DNA from: Oscillospiraceae bacterium
Lineage (GTDB): Bacteria; Bacillota; Clostridia; Oscillospirales; Ruminococcaceae
Direction of reading: 5' to 3'
DNA: 64,000 nucleotides
NCBI GenBank assembly: GCA_028692035.1
Contig: JAQUYD010000010.1
Coordinates: 1-64,000 of the forward strand
Positions 20,248 through 29,542 of the stretch are shown here, piece by piece (position 1 is the stretch's first letter; every line of letters starts with the position of its first letter). The position numbers and the translations under genes are program-made. Below the pieces are notes generated by a model, which saw nothing but the letters and a program-made list of their open reading frames with translations, was not told the origin of the DNA and searched no databases.

Positions 20248-21536
20248 CAGATTGTTTGCAGGTGAACAGGGAAGGGCATTTATGCGTGGAGCAGCAGGAT
20301 ACGCTGGAGCTGGCAAAAAAGTATGGGACGCCGCTGTTCGTCATGAGCGAGACGCAGATCCGGAAAAATTGCCGTTTGTATCAGGATTCCCTTCAGCGGT
20401 TTTACGGTGGAAACGGCCTGGTTTTGTATGCCAGTAAGGCATTTTGTTGCAAAGAAATCTGCCGTATAGCCGCCGAAGAGGGCATGGGGCTGGACGTTGT
20501 ATCCGGCGGAGAGCTGTATACGGCCATCAGCGCCGGATTCCCGGCCGATAGGATCTATTTCCACGGGAACAACAAAACGCAGACAGAGCTGATCGCCGCG
20601 CTGGAGCATGGGGTGGGGACGATTGTAGTGGACAATCTGGAGGAGCTGGAGCTGTTAGACCGTTTGGCTGAGGCCAAAGGCGTTTGCCAGCAGATCATGT
20701 TCCGGGTTAAACCGGGCGTGGACGCCCACACCCACCAGTTTATCCGTACTGGGCAAATCGATTCTAAATTTGGCTTTGCGCTGGAGACTGGCGAGGCCCT
20801 AGCAGCGGTCCAGCGGGCAGCGGGCCTTTCCCACCTGAATCTCAGCGGACTACACTGCCATATCGGTTCCCAGATTTTTGATACAGAGCCGTTTTTACTG
20901 GCAGTCCGTGTGATGATCGGTTTTTTGGCCCAGATCCGGCAGGAGACCGGGCAGGTGCTGCATCAGCTCAATCTGGGCGGCGGATTTGGGATCCGGTATA
21001 CGCCGGAGAACGACCCGCCCGCCTACGAAACGTATATGGAGCAGGTTTCGGCTGCCGTCCATGAAACCTGTGCCTTGCTGGATTTCCCCACGCCTTACAT
21101 CCTGATGGAGCCAGGGCGTTCCATCGTTGGCCCGGCGGGGATTACGCTGTACACCGTGGGATCGGTCAAAGAGATCCCCGGGGTGCGCACCTATGTGTCC
21201 GTTGACGGTGGAATGACGGATAATCCCCGGTACGCGCTGTATCAAGCAGAGTACCAGATCATGAACGCGGGATTGGCGGCGGGGGAAAAGACGATGCGGG
21301 TTACGCTGGCAGGCCATTGCTGTGAAAGCGGGGATCTGATCGGGGAAAATTTGCCGGTACAGGATCTTCAAAAAGGCGATGTCGTAGCGGTATTGTCCAC
21401 CGGCGCGTATAATTATTCGATGGCATCCCATTACAACAGGGTGCCAAATCCGCCGGTGGTGATGGTAAAGGGCGGTACCGACCGGGTGATCGTGAAACGG
21501 GAGACCTGGGAGGATTTAACGCGGATGGACGTTTAG
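20238..21536 (+). CDS. lysA: Diaminopimelate decarboxylase
   Basis: YASKAFCCKEICRIAAEEGMGLDVVSGGELYTA, HCHIGSQIF, LGGGFGIRY, EPGRSIVGPAG, CCESGDLIGE. Confidence 0.97.
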   Translation: MFVADCLQVNREGHLCVEQQDTLELAKKYGTPLFVMSETQIRKNCRLYQDSLQRFYGGNGLVLYASKAFCCKEICRIAAEEGMGLDVVSGGELYTAISAGFPADRIYFHGNNKTQTELIAALEHGVGTIVVDNLEELELLDRLAEAKGVCQQIMFRVKPGVDAHTHQFIRTGQIDSKFGFALETGEALAAVQRAAGLSHLNLSGLHCHIGSQIFDTEPFLLAVRVMIGFLAQIRQETGQVLHQLNLGGGFGIRYTPENDPPAYETYMEQVSAAVHETCALLDFPTPYILMEPGRSIVGPAGITLYTVGSVKEIPGVRTYVSVDGGMTDNPRYALYQAEYQIMNAGLAAGEKTMRVTLAGHCCESGDLIGENLPVQDLQKGDVVAVLSTGAYNYSMASHYNRVPNPPVVMVKGGTDRVIVKRETWEDLTRMDV

Positions 21537-21549
21537 TCCGGGTGTTTAT

Positions 21550-21579
21550 AAAAACGGCAGAATTTTTCTGCCGTTTTTA
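21550..21579 (+). terminator. Terminator after lysA
   Basis: aaaacggcagaa-ttt-ttctgccgttttt. Confidence 0.85.
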
Positions 21580-21736
21580 AATGAATCAGGTGTATTTGAC
21601 CAATGGACACTCAAAAAAGCCAAATGATCGAAAAAAGAATGGAAGCCCCCGTTTACTTTTTTGCTTTCTTGTGCTAAACTATGAATTGATTTCATGCTCT
21701 AAAATCGTAAAGCGTAACAGCGGGAGGACATATCAT

Positions 21737-22027
21737 ATGAATGAGAAATTAAAGGGCTTGCATGTAGAATACCTGTTCAAGGCGGTTCTGTGTTTGGAAA
21801 CCATGGAGGAATGCTATAACTTCTTTGAGGATCTATGTACGGTCCCGGAATTAAAAGCGCTGTCCCAACGGCTGCAGGTGGCAAAGATGCTGCATGAGCA
21901 CAAAGTCTACAGCGAAATTGTGCAGGCCACCGGCGCCAGCACAGCGACGATTAGCCGTGTCAACCGTTCGCTCAGCTATGGCTGCGACGGATATCAGGTG
22001 GTCTTTGACCGGGTCAAGGGAGAATGA
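21737..22027 (+). CDS. TrpR-like (YerC/YecD family) DNA-binding protein
   Basis: LCTVPELKALSQRLQVAKMLHEHKVYSEIVQATGASTATISRVNRSLSYGCDGYQ; SD gggagga before ATG 21737. Confidence 0.9.
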   Translation: MNEKLKGLHVEYLFKAVLCLETMEECYNFFEDLCTVPELKALSQRLQVAKMLHEHKVYSEIVQATGASTATISRVNRSLSYGCDGYQVVFDRVKGE

Positions 22028-22770
22028 GTGGGTACGGGGCGTTTGCCTGGTATTACGATGAACTGACGGAAAATGTATCCTATGCGGATCGGGCGGCCTA
22101 TTTTTTGCGGCTGGTAGAAAAGTTCGGCAGCAGTGGGCCGATTTTGCTGGATTTGGCCTGCGGCACCGGCAGCCTATCCCTAGAACTGGCAAAGCGCGGC
22201 TGCGATGTCATCGGGGTGGACGCCTCGGAGGATATGCTGTCGGTAGCCCAGGAAAAGGCGATGGAGCACCCCGAATGGGGAATTCTTTACCTGTGTCAGC
22301 CGATGGCGGAGCTGGATTTGTTCGGTACGGTGGATACGACCATTTGTGCATTGGACAGTATCAACCATCTGACCGATCCGGCGCTAGTGCGGCAGACATT
22401 TGCCAAGGTAAGCCTTTTCACAGCGCCAGGCGGCTTGTTCCTGTTCGATGTAAACACCCCCTACAAGCACCGGGAGGTGCTGGGCGGCAGTTGCTATGTC
22501 TATGAATTCGACGACCTGTTTTGCGCCTGGCAGAACTTTTTTGATGAGGAAACCTGTTCCGTCACCATCCAGCTGGATTTTTTCAGCGAAGAAAAGGGAC
22601 ATTATGTCCGGGAGCAGGAACGGATTGTCGAACGGGCCTATACCCGGGAGGAGCTGTCCCAGTGGTTGGTACAGGCAGGATTTGAACTGCTGGCGGTATA
22701 CGGCGAGGACAGCTTTGAGCCGCCGCAGCCAGATTGCCAGCGGTGGATTTTTGCAGCCAGAAAAAAGTAA
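22024..22770 (+). CDS. SAM-dependent class I methyltransferase
   Basis: ILLDLACGTGSLSLELAKRGCDVIGVDASEDMLSVA. Confidence 0.92.
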   Translation: MSGYGAFAWYYDELTENVSYADRAAYFLRLVEKFGSSGPILLDLACGTGSLSLELAKRGCDVIGVDASEDMLSVAQEKAMEHPEWGILYLCQPMAELDLFGTVDTTICALDSINHLTDPALVRQTFAKVSLFTAPGGLFLFDVNTPYKHREVLGGSCYVYEFDDLFCAWQNFFDEETCSVTIQLDFFSEEKGHYVREQERIVERAYTREELSQWLVQAGFELLAVYGEDSFEPPQPDCQRWIFAARKK

Positions 22771-22785
22771 GGAGATCATAGGCTT

Positions 22786-23673
22786 ATGGCGACCTTGATT
22801 AGAAGTATTTCCAAAAGCGGAGGCGTTGTTTGTACGGCAATCGATTCCACCGATATCGCAGCTGAAGCGGAGCGGATCCACAAGACCTCTGCAACGGTTA
22901 CGGCTGCCTTGGGCCGCTTGCTTACTGCCGCATCCCTGATGGGCGTGATGTTGAAAAAAGAAGAGAACTCCATCACCCTACGATTGCAGGGTGATGGACC
23001 CGCCGGCCTTTTGATCGCGGTGACCGACGGTCTGGGCAATGTCCGGGGTGACGTAGAGAATCCAGTGGTGGAAATTCCACTCAATGGTGCTGGCAAGCTG
23101 GATGTAGCTGGCGCAGTGGGCCACAGTGGCAGTTTATCGGTGGTAAAGGATCTGGGCCTGAAGGACCCTTATGTGGGGCAGGTGCCGATTGTCTCCGGTG
23201 AAATTGCGGAGGATATTACAAACTATTATGCGGTCAGTGAGCAGACACCGACAGTATGTGCACTGGGCGTTTTAGTCAATCCGGATCTGACTGTCCAAGC
23301 AGCGGGGGGCTTTTTGATTCAGCTTTTGCCCGGCGCTTTGGAAGAGGACATTGATCGGCTGGAGCGGAACATCGGCAACATGCCTTCGGTGACCCAGATG
23401 TTGACGGCAGGTGCTTCGCCAGAAGATATGTGCCGCCGGGCATTGGCTGAATTTGATCCGCAGATGCTGGAAACGGTTCATACGGCATATCGTTGTACCT
23501 GTTCCAAACAGCGGGTGGAGCGGGCATTGCTCAGCATTGGCCGCAGGGATCTGGAAGAGATGATTGCAGAAGAAGAGCATATCGAGGTTGGCTGCCATTT
23601 TTGCGGGAAAAAATACGATTTTTCCAATGCTGATCTGCGCAAGCTTTTGGAAAAAGCAGGGCAGAACGGTTAG
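22786..23673 (+). CDS. hslO: Hsp33 family redox-regulated chaperone
   Basis: GDGPAGLLIAVTDGLGNVRGDVENP, VKDLGLKDPYVGQVPIVSGEIAEDITNYYAVSEQTP, C-terminal CTC and CHFC motifs. Confidence 0.96.
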   Translation: MATLIRSISKSGGVVCTAIDSTDIAAEAERIHKTSATVTAALGRLLTAASLMGVMLKKEENSITLRLQGDGPAGLLIAVTDGLGNVRGDVENPVVEIPLNGAGKLDVAGAVGHSGSLSVVKDLGLKDPYVGQVPIVSGEIAEDITNYYAVSEQTPTVCALGVLVNPDLTVQAAGGFLIQLLPGALEEDIDRLERNIGNMPSVTQMLTAGASPEDMCRRALAEFDPQMLETVHTAYRCTCSKQRVERALLSIGRRDLEEMIAEEEHIEVGCHFCGKKYDFSNADLRKLLEKAGQNG

Positions 23674-23691
23674 GTATTTTCGGAAAAGCGG

Positions 23692-23720
23692 TTGACAAAC
23701 AGAGGAGAATCCGATATAAT
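23692..23720 (+). promoter_or_regulatory. Perfect-consensus promoter for the tRNA cluster
   Basis: TTGACA, 17-nt spacer, TATAAT. Confidence 0.9.
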
Positions 23721-23752
23721 AAATCACGTCGCTGAAAAGCGGAAAGAAGAGT

Positions 23753-23828
23753 GGGAGCATAGCTCAGCTGGGAGAGCATCTGCCTTACAAGCAGAGGGTC
23801 ACAGGTTCGAGCCCTGTTGTTCCCACCA
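23753..23828 (+). tRNA. tRNA-Val (anticodon TAC)
   Basis: Cloverleaf with GTTCGAG T-arm, anticodon loop cttacaa, encoded CCA. Confidence 0.96.
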
Positions 23829-23834
23829 CAGTTT

Positions 23835-23911
23835 GGCCTGGTAGTTCAGCTGGTTAGAACGCTAGCCTGTCACGCTAGAGGTCGTGGGTTCGAACCCCAT
23901 CCAGGTCGCCA
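23835..23911 (+). tRNA. tRNA-Asp (anticodon GTC)
   Basis: Anticodon loop ctgtcac, GGTTCGAACCCC T-arm, encoded CCA. Confidence 0.96.
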
Positions 23912-23924
23912 AAAAAAGGGATGT

Positions 23925-24000
<76 letters not shown>

Positions 24001-24008
24001 CTTTTTTT

Positions 24009-24084
24009 GCGGGTTTAGCTCATCTGGTAGAGCGCCACCTTGCCAAGGTGGAGGTAGCGAGTTCGAGTCTCGTAACCCGCTCCA
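24009..24084 (+). tRNA. tRNA-Gly (anticodon GCC)
   Basis: Anticodon loop ttgccaa, GTTCGAGTC T-arm, encoded CCA. Confidence 0.96.
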
Positions 24085-24117
24085 AAAAGCTGCATTTTTC
24101 CAATGCAGCTTGTGTCC

Positions 24118-24192
<75 letters not shown>

Positions 24193-24196
24193 AAGA

Positions 24197-24246
24197 AAAG
24201 TCCTGATAAATGGCTTGAATAAGCTGTTTATCAGGACTTTTTATTT
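24197..24246 (+). terminator. Terminator after the tRNA cluster
   Basis: aagtcctgataaa...tttatcaggacttttta. Confidence 0.85.
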
Positions 24247-24386
24247 TTGAAAATGTTGGCTTGATCTACAAAATACCGGCTGAAAATGATAAGGAAAAGG
24301 ATGGGGTCCATTCCCTCCGCCACGCGTTACCATCTACAATTGCTTTCATGGATTTAGTGGCAGGGAAAGTAGTTGACAAGTTGATT

Positions 24387-25856
24387 TTATTGCACAGCAG
24401 GTTGCTTTCGCCGCCGCCAGGTAGAAGGGCTAAAAAGGATCAAAAGTGGGAAAAACTCCAAACGGCCCAACAACATATCGACAGCGAGAATCAATTTGCT
24501 TAAATTGGAGAAATGGCTGTAATTTCCGGTAGGTCCGACCAGCTCAAGTCCGGGGCCAATATTGTTTAAACAGGACACTACCGCCGTAAAGTTTGTAACC
24601 ATGCCAAAATTGTCGATGGATAAAATTAAAAAAGAAAGGGCTACTGTGAAAAAGTACACAGTCATAAACACGTTTACCCTGCGGATTACCCGCGTATCCA
24701 GCGCCTTACAGTTTAGGCGGATGACCCGAACTGCTTTGGGGTGCAGCATCCGGCTGATTTCCTTGGCGGCCGCCTTAAAGCAGATGACCAGCCGAGAAAC
24801 TTTCATGCCGCCGCCTGTGGATCCCGCGGATGCGCCGACAAACATCAGGATGATTAAAATGGTTCGGGAGAACTCCGGCCAGTTGTTAAAATCGACAGTG
24901 GCATAGCCGGTAGTGGTCATGATGGACGAGACCTGGAAAGCCGCGTGATGGAGCGCCGTTTCCCAAGATTGATATTGGGAGTGGATGTTTAGCGTAATTA
25001 GAGCGATGGAGCCTACCATAATCCCCAGATAGCAGCGTAGCTCCTCATCGCGCAGTGCCTGGGAAAAATCGCGCATCAAAAGCAGGAAAAATACCGAAAA
25101 ATTCACTCCGAACAGAGCCATAAAGACGGTGACAACATTCTGCAAATAGACGCTGGGATATGCTGCCATGCTGGCATTTTTGATGGAAAACCCACCGGTG
25201 CCGGCAGTGCCGAACATAGTGCAAAGGCTATCGAACAACGGCATGCCGCCGCACAGCAAAAAAATAACCTCAATAACACTTAAAGCGATATAGATCACAT
25301 ACAGCATCAGGGCGCCCTGCCGGAGCTTTGGCGTAATTTTCCCCACGTCCGGGCCGGGGCTTTCCGCCCGCAGCAAATGCAGGGAATGGCCCTCACCGTC
25401 GCCAAAAGAGGTGATCGCCAGCAAAAAGACTAGAACGCCCATGCCGCCCAGCCAATGAGTAAAGCTGCGCCAGTATAAAAGTCCCATAGGTAGCGCCTCA
25501 ATGTCCGAAAGAATACTGGCGCCGGTAGTGGTAAAACCGGACACAACCTCGAAAAAGGCGTCCACCGGGCTGGGGATCGCGCCGCTGAGATAAAAGGGAA
25601 GGGCGCCAAAAACCGAGATAACCAGCCAGGACAAGGCGGTGACGACAAAGCCCTCCGCCGCGTAGAACGCCCGAACCTTTGGGCGGGCGCTACACAACAG
25701 AAAGCCAACTGCCGCCAGAACGATCATTGTGATGAGAAAAGCCTTCAGCGCGTCGGTCTCCTGATAATACAGGGAGATGGCGGCAGGCGGCGCGAGGGCG
25801 ATTAGCTCAATCAGCAGGATTTTGCCGATCAGATTGGAAATCATACGTAAATTCAT
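24387..25856 (-). CDS. trkH: TrkH/KtrB-family potassium uptake membrane protein
   Basis: LPFYLSGAIPSPVDAFFEVVSGFTTTGASIL, FTHWLGGMGVLVF, STGGGMKVSR. Confidence 0.93.
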   Translation of the reverse strand: MNLRMISNLIGKILLIELIALAPPAAISLYYQETDALKAFLITMIVLAAVGFLLCSARPKVRAFYAAEGFVVTALSWLVISVFGALPFYLSGAIPSPVDAFFEVVSGFTTTGASILSDIEALPMGLLYWRSFTHWLGGMGVLVFLLAITSFGDGEGHSLHLLRAESPGPDVGKITPKLRQGALMLYVIYIALSVIEVIFLLCGGMPLFDSLCTMFGTAGTGGFSIKNASMAAYPSVYLQNVVTVFMALFGVNFSVFFLLLMRDFSQALRDEELRCYLGIMVGSIALITLNIHSQYQSWETALHHAAFQVSSIMTTTGYATVDFNNWPEFSRTILIILMFVGASAGSTGGGMKVSRLVICFKAAAKEISRMLHPKAVRVIRLNCKALDTRVIRRVNVFMTVYFFTVALSFLILSIDNFGMVTNFTAVVSCLNNIGPGLELVGPTGNYSHFSNLSKLILAVDMLLGRLEFFPLLILFSPSTWRRRKQPAVQ

Positions 25857-25893
25857 AACGCCTCATGTGTCCTTTGCAGAAAATTGGAGTGAA

Positions 25894-27252
25894 TCAAAGA
25901 AAAATATCGTTTAACTCGTAAAAACGGTTGTTTTCGGTGGTGACAATGACCACCCGGTCCCCCAGCTGGATACAGTCGTTACCAGTGGGAAAGATGGTCC
26001 GGTCATCCCGGCGGATGGATACAATTAGCAGGTTGGGACGCATCGGTACACTGGAAAAGGGTACACCCAGAAAATGCGTGTCTTTGCCAGCCAGAAATTC
26101 GATGGCCTCAACTTGATTGTTGACCAACCGGTACAGGGTGAGCATAGACCCTTCCTCACTGTTGCCCACAGCGCGGACATAGCGCAATACGTCGTTGCAG
26201 ATCAGATTTTTCGGACTGATAAAAGATTCCTCCGTAAAGCTTTTGAACACGTTCATATATTCGATGCGATCAATTTTGGCGATGACCTTGGGCACGCCCA
26301 GCTTTTTGGCATACATGGAAATTACTAGGTTTACCTCGTCGATGTTCAAAAGGGAAATCACCGCATCTGCCTTTCCGTAGACCTCTTCGTTGAGCAGCTT
26401 TTGCTGGCAGCCGTCGCCATTGATGATCAGCGCTTTTGGCAGCAGATCCGACAGCTGAAGGCAGCGCTCGTAATCAATTTCGATGATTTTGACCTTGACG
26501 CCGGATTTAATCAGCATGTCGGCCAGATAGTAGCCAAGGCGGCTGCCACCGACAATGACGACGTCCCGCATTTTCGGCAACGGGATGCCTAGATAATGAA
26601 TCAGTTTGGTCAGGTTCTGGGTCTCGGCGGTCACATGGATTTTATCCCCCTCTTCGATTTTGAAATTGCCGGAGGGAATATAAACCTGCTCGCCCCGTTC
26701 TACGGCACAGACCAGTACCTTGACTTTGGCGTTGTCGTGCAGTTCGTGCAGATATTTGCCTACAATGGTACAGCCCTTGTCGACCTTTAATTCCACGATC
26801 TCAACCCGGCCCTTGGCGAAACGGTCTCGATTGAGGAAAGAGGGGAACTGCAAAATCTGGAACATTTCCCGGGCGGCGGTGGCCTCGGGGTTGATAACCA
26901 TGCTCAGCCCCAGCTCATCTTTTAAAAACACCAGTTGCTCCGCGTATTCCGGATTGCGCACCCGCGCGATGGTATGGGTACAGCCAAGTTTTTTGGCCGT
27001 CAGGCAGCACAATAGGTTGATTTCGTCCGCCGAGGTGGCGGCGATGACCAGATCTGCGTCCTCGGCGCCAGCTTCCAGCAGGACTTGACGGCTGGCGCCA
27101 TTGCCCGGCACAACCATTACATCAAATGTCTCCTGCGAGTTTTGTAGCACGGTGGCGTTTTTGTCAATTACGACAATGTCGTGTTCTTCCTTGGAGAGCT
27201 GTTCGGTCAGGGTGAGCCCGACCTTGCCGTCTCCAACAATAATGATCTTCAT
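25894..27252 (-). CDS. trkA: Trk system potassium transporter TrkA (two RCK repeats)
   Basis: MKIIIVGDGKVGLTLTEQLSKEEHDIVVID; second NAD-binding motif VIVGGSRLGYYLADML. Confidence 0.95.
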   Translation of the reverse strand: MKIIIVGDGKVGLTLTEQLSKEEHDIVVIDKNATVLQNSQETFDVMVVPGNGASRQVLLEAGAEDADLVIAATSADEINLLCCLTAKKLGCTHTIARVRNPEYAEQLVFLKDELGLSMVINPEATAAREMFQILQFPSFLNRDRFAKGRVEIVELKVDKGCTIVGKYLHELHDNAKVKVLVCAVERGEQVYIPSGNFKIEEGDKIHVTAETQNLTKLIHYLGIPLPKMRDVVIVGGSRLGYYLADMLIKSGVKVKIIEIDYERCLQLSDLLPKALIINGDGCQQKLLNEEVYGKADAVISLLNIDEVNLVISMYAKKLGVPKVIAKIDRIEYMNVFKSFTEESFISPKNLICNDVLRYVRAVGNSEEGSMLTLYRLVNNQVEAIEFLAGKDTHFLGVPFSSVPMRPNLLIVSIRRDDRTIFPTGNDCIQLGDRVVIVTTENNRFYELNDIFL

Positions 27253-27265
27253 TGCAATACCCTCA

Positions 27266-27299
27266 AAATCGTTCTAGAAATCGTTCTAGAATCGTTATG
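27266..27299. repeat. 12-bp tandem repeat in the trkA leader
   Basis: AAATCGTTCTAG AAATCGTTCTAG AATCGTTATG. Confidence 0.75.
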
Positions 27300-27483
27300 C
27301 GTGTCATACGTGCAAAACTGATTATAGCATTTTCATAGGAAAAGGCAAGGTGGATTCGAGAGGTTTCAGAGCAAAAAGCAGGAAGATTTTTTGAAAACAA
27401 AGGATATTGCAGAAAAATGTCATTTCCTTTATAATAAAGATAAATGTCAGATTTTTCACAACTGATGGGAGGAGAGCGGGATA

Positions 27484-27654
27484 ATGGGACCTTATGAGTA
27501 TTTGCTGGTCCGGATTGACGGGGATTATGCCTTATTGCAAAGAACGGATAGAAAGGACGCAGAAATCCTGCCGGTGGCACGGGCGCTACTCCCCCCGCAG
27601 GCAGGAGAAGGCGACCGGTTGCATTACGAAAATTTCAGCTATACCATTGTGTAA
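27484..27654 (+). CDS. Small DUF3006-like protein (56 aa)
   Basis: MGPYEYLLVRIDGDYALLQRTDRKDAEILPVARALLPPQAGEGDRLHYENFSYTIV; upstream ggaggagag. Confidence 0.6.
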   Translation: MGPYEYLLVRIDGDYALLQRTDRKDAEILPVARALLPPQAGEGDRLHYENFSYTIV

Positions 27655-27675
27655 TCTGCAGCGGGAGGGGAAAAA

Positions 27676-28155
27676 ATGAAAATATGTGTTCCGGTACGGG
27701 TTAAGGATTGTCGGGTGCTGTTGCGGCAGAATCTTGACAGCCGGTTTGATTTTGGTATGGAGCGGCATGTGGGCTGGGTCATCGCTTGCTTTTTCAGCAT
27801 GGTGTACCACAGCGGAAATGAAGTAGGGTTGCGGTACAGTTTGATTTCCCATAAGGCGATGGGTTTTCTTTCCGGCGGAAAAAACGGAACTGACGTTTAT
27901 TATGTTGTGTTTCGTGGAATGACCGATCCGGTATCGTTGCTGCTATTGTTTTTGGGCAGCTTTTTGGTCATCTGGTTTGCATGGGAGGGGCAGGGCGCAC
28001 CGTTTGTTATCTGCGTCCATTTAGCGCTGCTCATTACGGCGCTGGTGGCGGGGGCGACCTACCTCGTGTCTGCCTTTTCCGGAATTGGAAGACAGGCGCA
28101 CAAGCAGTTGAAGGGGACCCTGCGAAATCTTCTAACCAACATAACCGGGGTTTGA
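27676..28155 (+). CDS. Small membrane protein, unknown function
   Basis: 159 aa with two hydrophobic segments; SD gggaggggaa. Confidence 0.6.
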   Translation: MKICVPVRVKDCRVLLRQNLDSRFDFGMERHVGWVIACFFSMVYHSGNEVGLRYSLISHKAMGFLSGGKNGTDVYYVVFRGMTDPVSLLLLFLGSFLVIWFAWEGQGAPFVICVHLALLITALVAGATYLVSAFSGIGRQAHKQLKGTLRNLLTNITGV

Positions 28156-28196
28156 CCTTCAAAAGGCCAAGCGTTTTTTGATGGGTGGGACATAAA

Positions 28197-29414
28197 ATGA
28201 TTGAGATTTCCCAAGAGGTGCAATACCTGTTGAATCGGCTGGAACAAAACGGATATGAGGCATATTTAGTGGGGGGATGCGTGCGGGACGCGCTGTTGGG
28301 GCGGGTGCCCCAGGACTGGGATCTGTGTACTTCAGCGTCCCCGGCGCAAACAGCCGCCTGCTTTTTGGACCAGAGAATCTCGCTGGCTGGGTTTCGTCAC
28401 GGCACAGTGGGGGTGCTTCTTGGCGGCCATCCCTATGAAATTACCACCTACCGGGCAGAAAAAGGCTATACCGACGGGCGCCATCCAGATAAGGTGAATT
28501 TTGTTTCCGATTTAAAGCAGGATTTGGCCCGCCGGGATTTTACAGTCAACGCCATGGCCTACCATCCACGGCGCGGGTTAGTAGATCCGTGGCGGGGGCA
28601 GGCGGATTTGGAGCAGGGGCTTCTTCGCTGCGTGGGCGACCCGTTTCTTCGTTTTTCAGAGGACGCCTTACGGATTCTGCGGGGGATGCGGTTTGCTTCC
28701 ACCTATTCCTTTGAGATAGAGGAAAACACGGCTCGGGCCGCGGTCCACTGCAGGCGGCGGTTGGAACAGATTTCCGCGGAGCGGGTCCAGGCGGAGTTGT
28801 CCCGTTTTTTAACCGGCTCGATGGCGGGACAGGTCTTGTCCCGCTTTTGGCCGGTTTTTGCCGCTGTGCTGCCGGAGTGTGGTGAAGACCCGGTCGTTTG
28901 GGAACAGACGGCGGCCCGTCTTAGCCGGGCCAAGGCAGATTTGACCGTCCGGCTGGCAGTGCTGCTTTCCGGGGTTCCCCAAGGCGTTGCAGCATTGGAA
29001 AGACTGCGATTTGGAAAAAAGCTTTCTGAAGACGTCCGAACGCTAGTGGCAAAGGCGAAAGGGCATCCTTTCACAGATATTACAGCCAAACAGCTGTTGC
29101 GGGAGATGGGGGAACCGATGGCTCGTTGCTGGGTCGACTATCGCTTTGCTATGGATGGGGAAGAAAACCGGTATCGGGAATGGCGGCTAACGCTGGAGCG
29201 CACCCTGCGGGAGGGGCAGTGCTATTCCCTGAGGCAACTGGCGATTGGAGGCCGAGAGTTGATGAGCTTAGGCTATACCGGCCCGCAGGTCGGCGCATGT
29301 CTGGAACACCTGCTTGACCGGGTGATCCGGGGAAAAACTGAGAATACGGCCCCGGCGCTGTTGGAACAGGCCAACCGGCAAAAAAGCGGCGGGTCGACCA
29401 TTTCAAGCCAATAA
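28197..29414 (+). CDS. cca: CCA-adding tRNA nucleotidyltransferase
   Basis: YLVGGCVRDALLGRVPQDWDLCTSA; RRDFTVNAMAYHP; RFSEDALRILRGMRFAS. Confidence 0.93.
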   Translation: MIEISQEVQYLLNRLEQNGYEAYLVGGCVRDALLGRVPQDWDLCTSASPAQTAACFLDQRISLAGFRHGTVGVLLGGHPYEITTYRAEKGYTDGRHPDKVNFVSDLKQDLARRDFTVNAMAYHPRRGLVDPWRGQADLEQGLLRCVGDPFLRFSEDALRILRGMRFASTYSFEIEENTARAAVHCRRRLEQISAERVQAELSRFLTGSMAGQVLSRFWPVFAAVLPECGEDPVVWEQTAARLSRAKADLTVRLAVLLSGVPQGVAALERLRFGKKLSEDVRTLVAKAKGHPFTDITAKQLLREMGEPMARCWVDYRFAMDGEENRYREWRLTLERTLREGQCYSLRQLAIGGRELMSLGYTGPQVGACLEHLLDRVIRGKTENTAPALLEQANRQKSGGSTISSQ

Positions 29415-29542
29415 TTCCTCATTGCAGGAAAAGCGGATTGACGGTATAATAAGTTTGCAAACAGGTACCAGTAGATTTGCTGGGAAGCCGGTTGAAACCA
29501 TGTAGCATAGATAAAAAATTTGGCCATCAGGAGGAATGAAAT

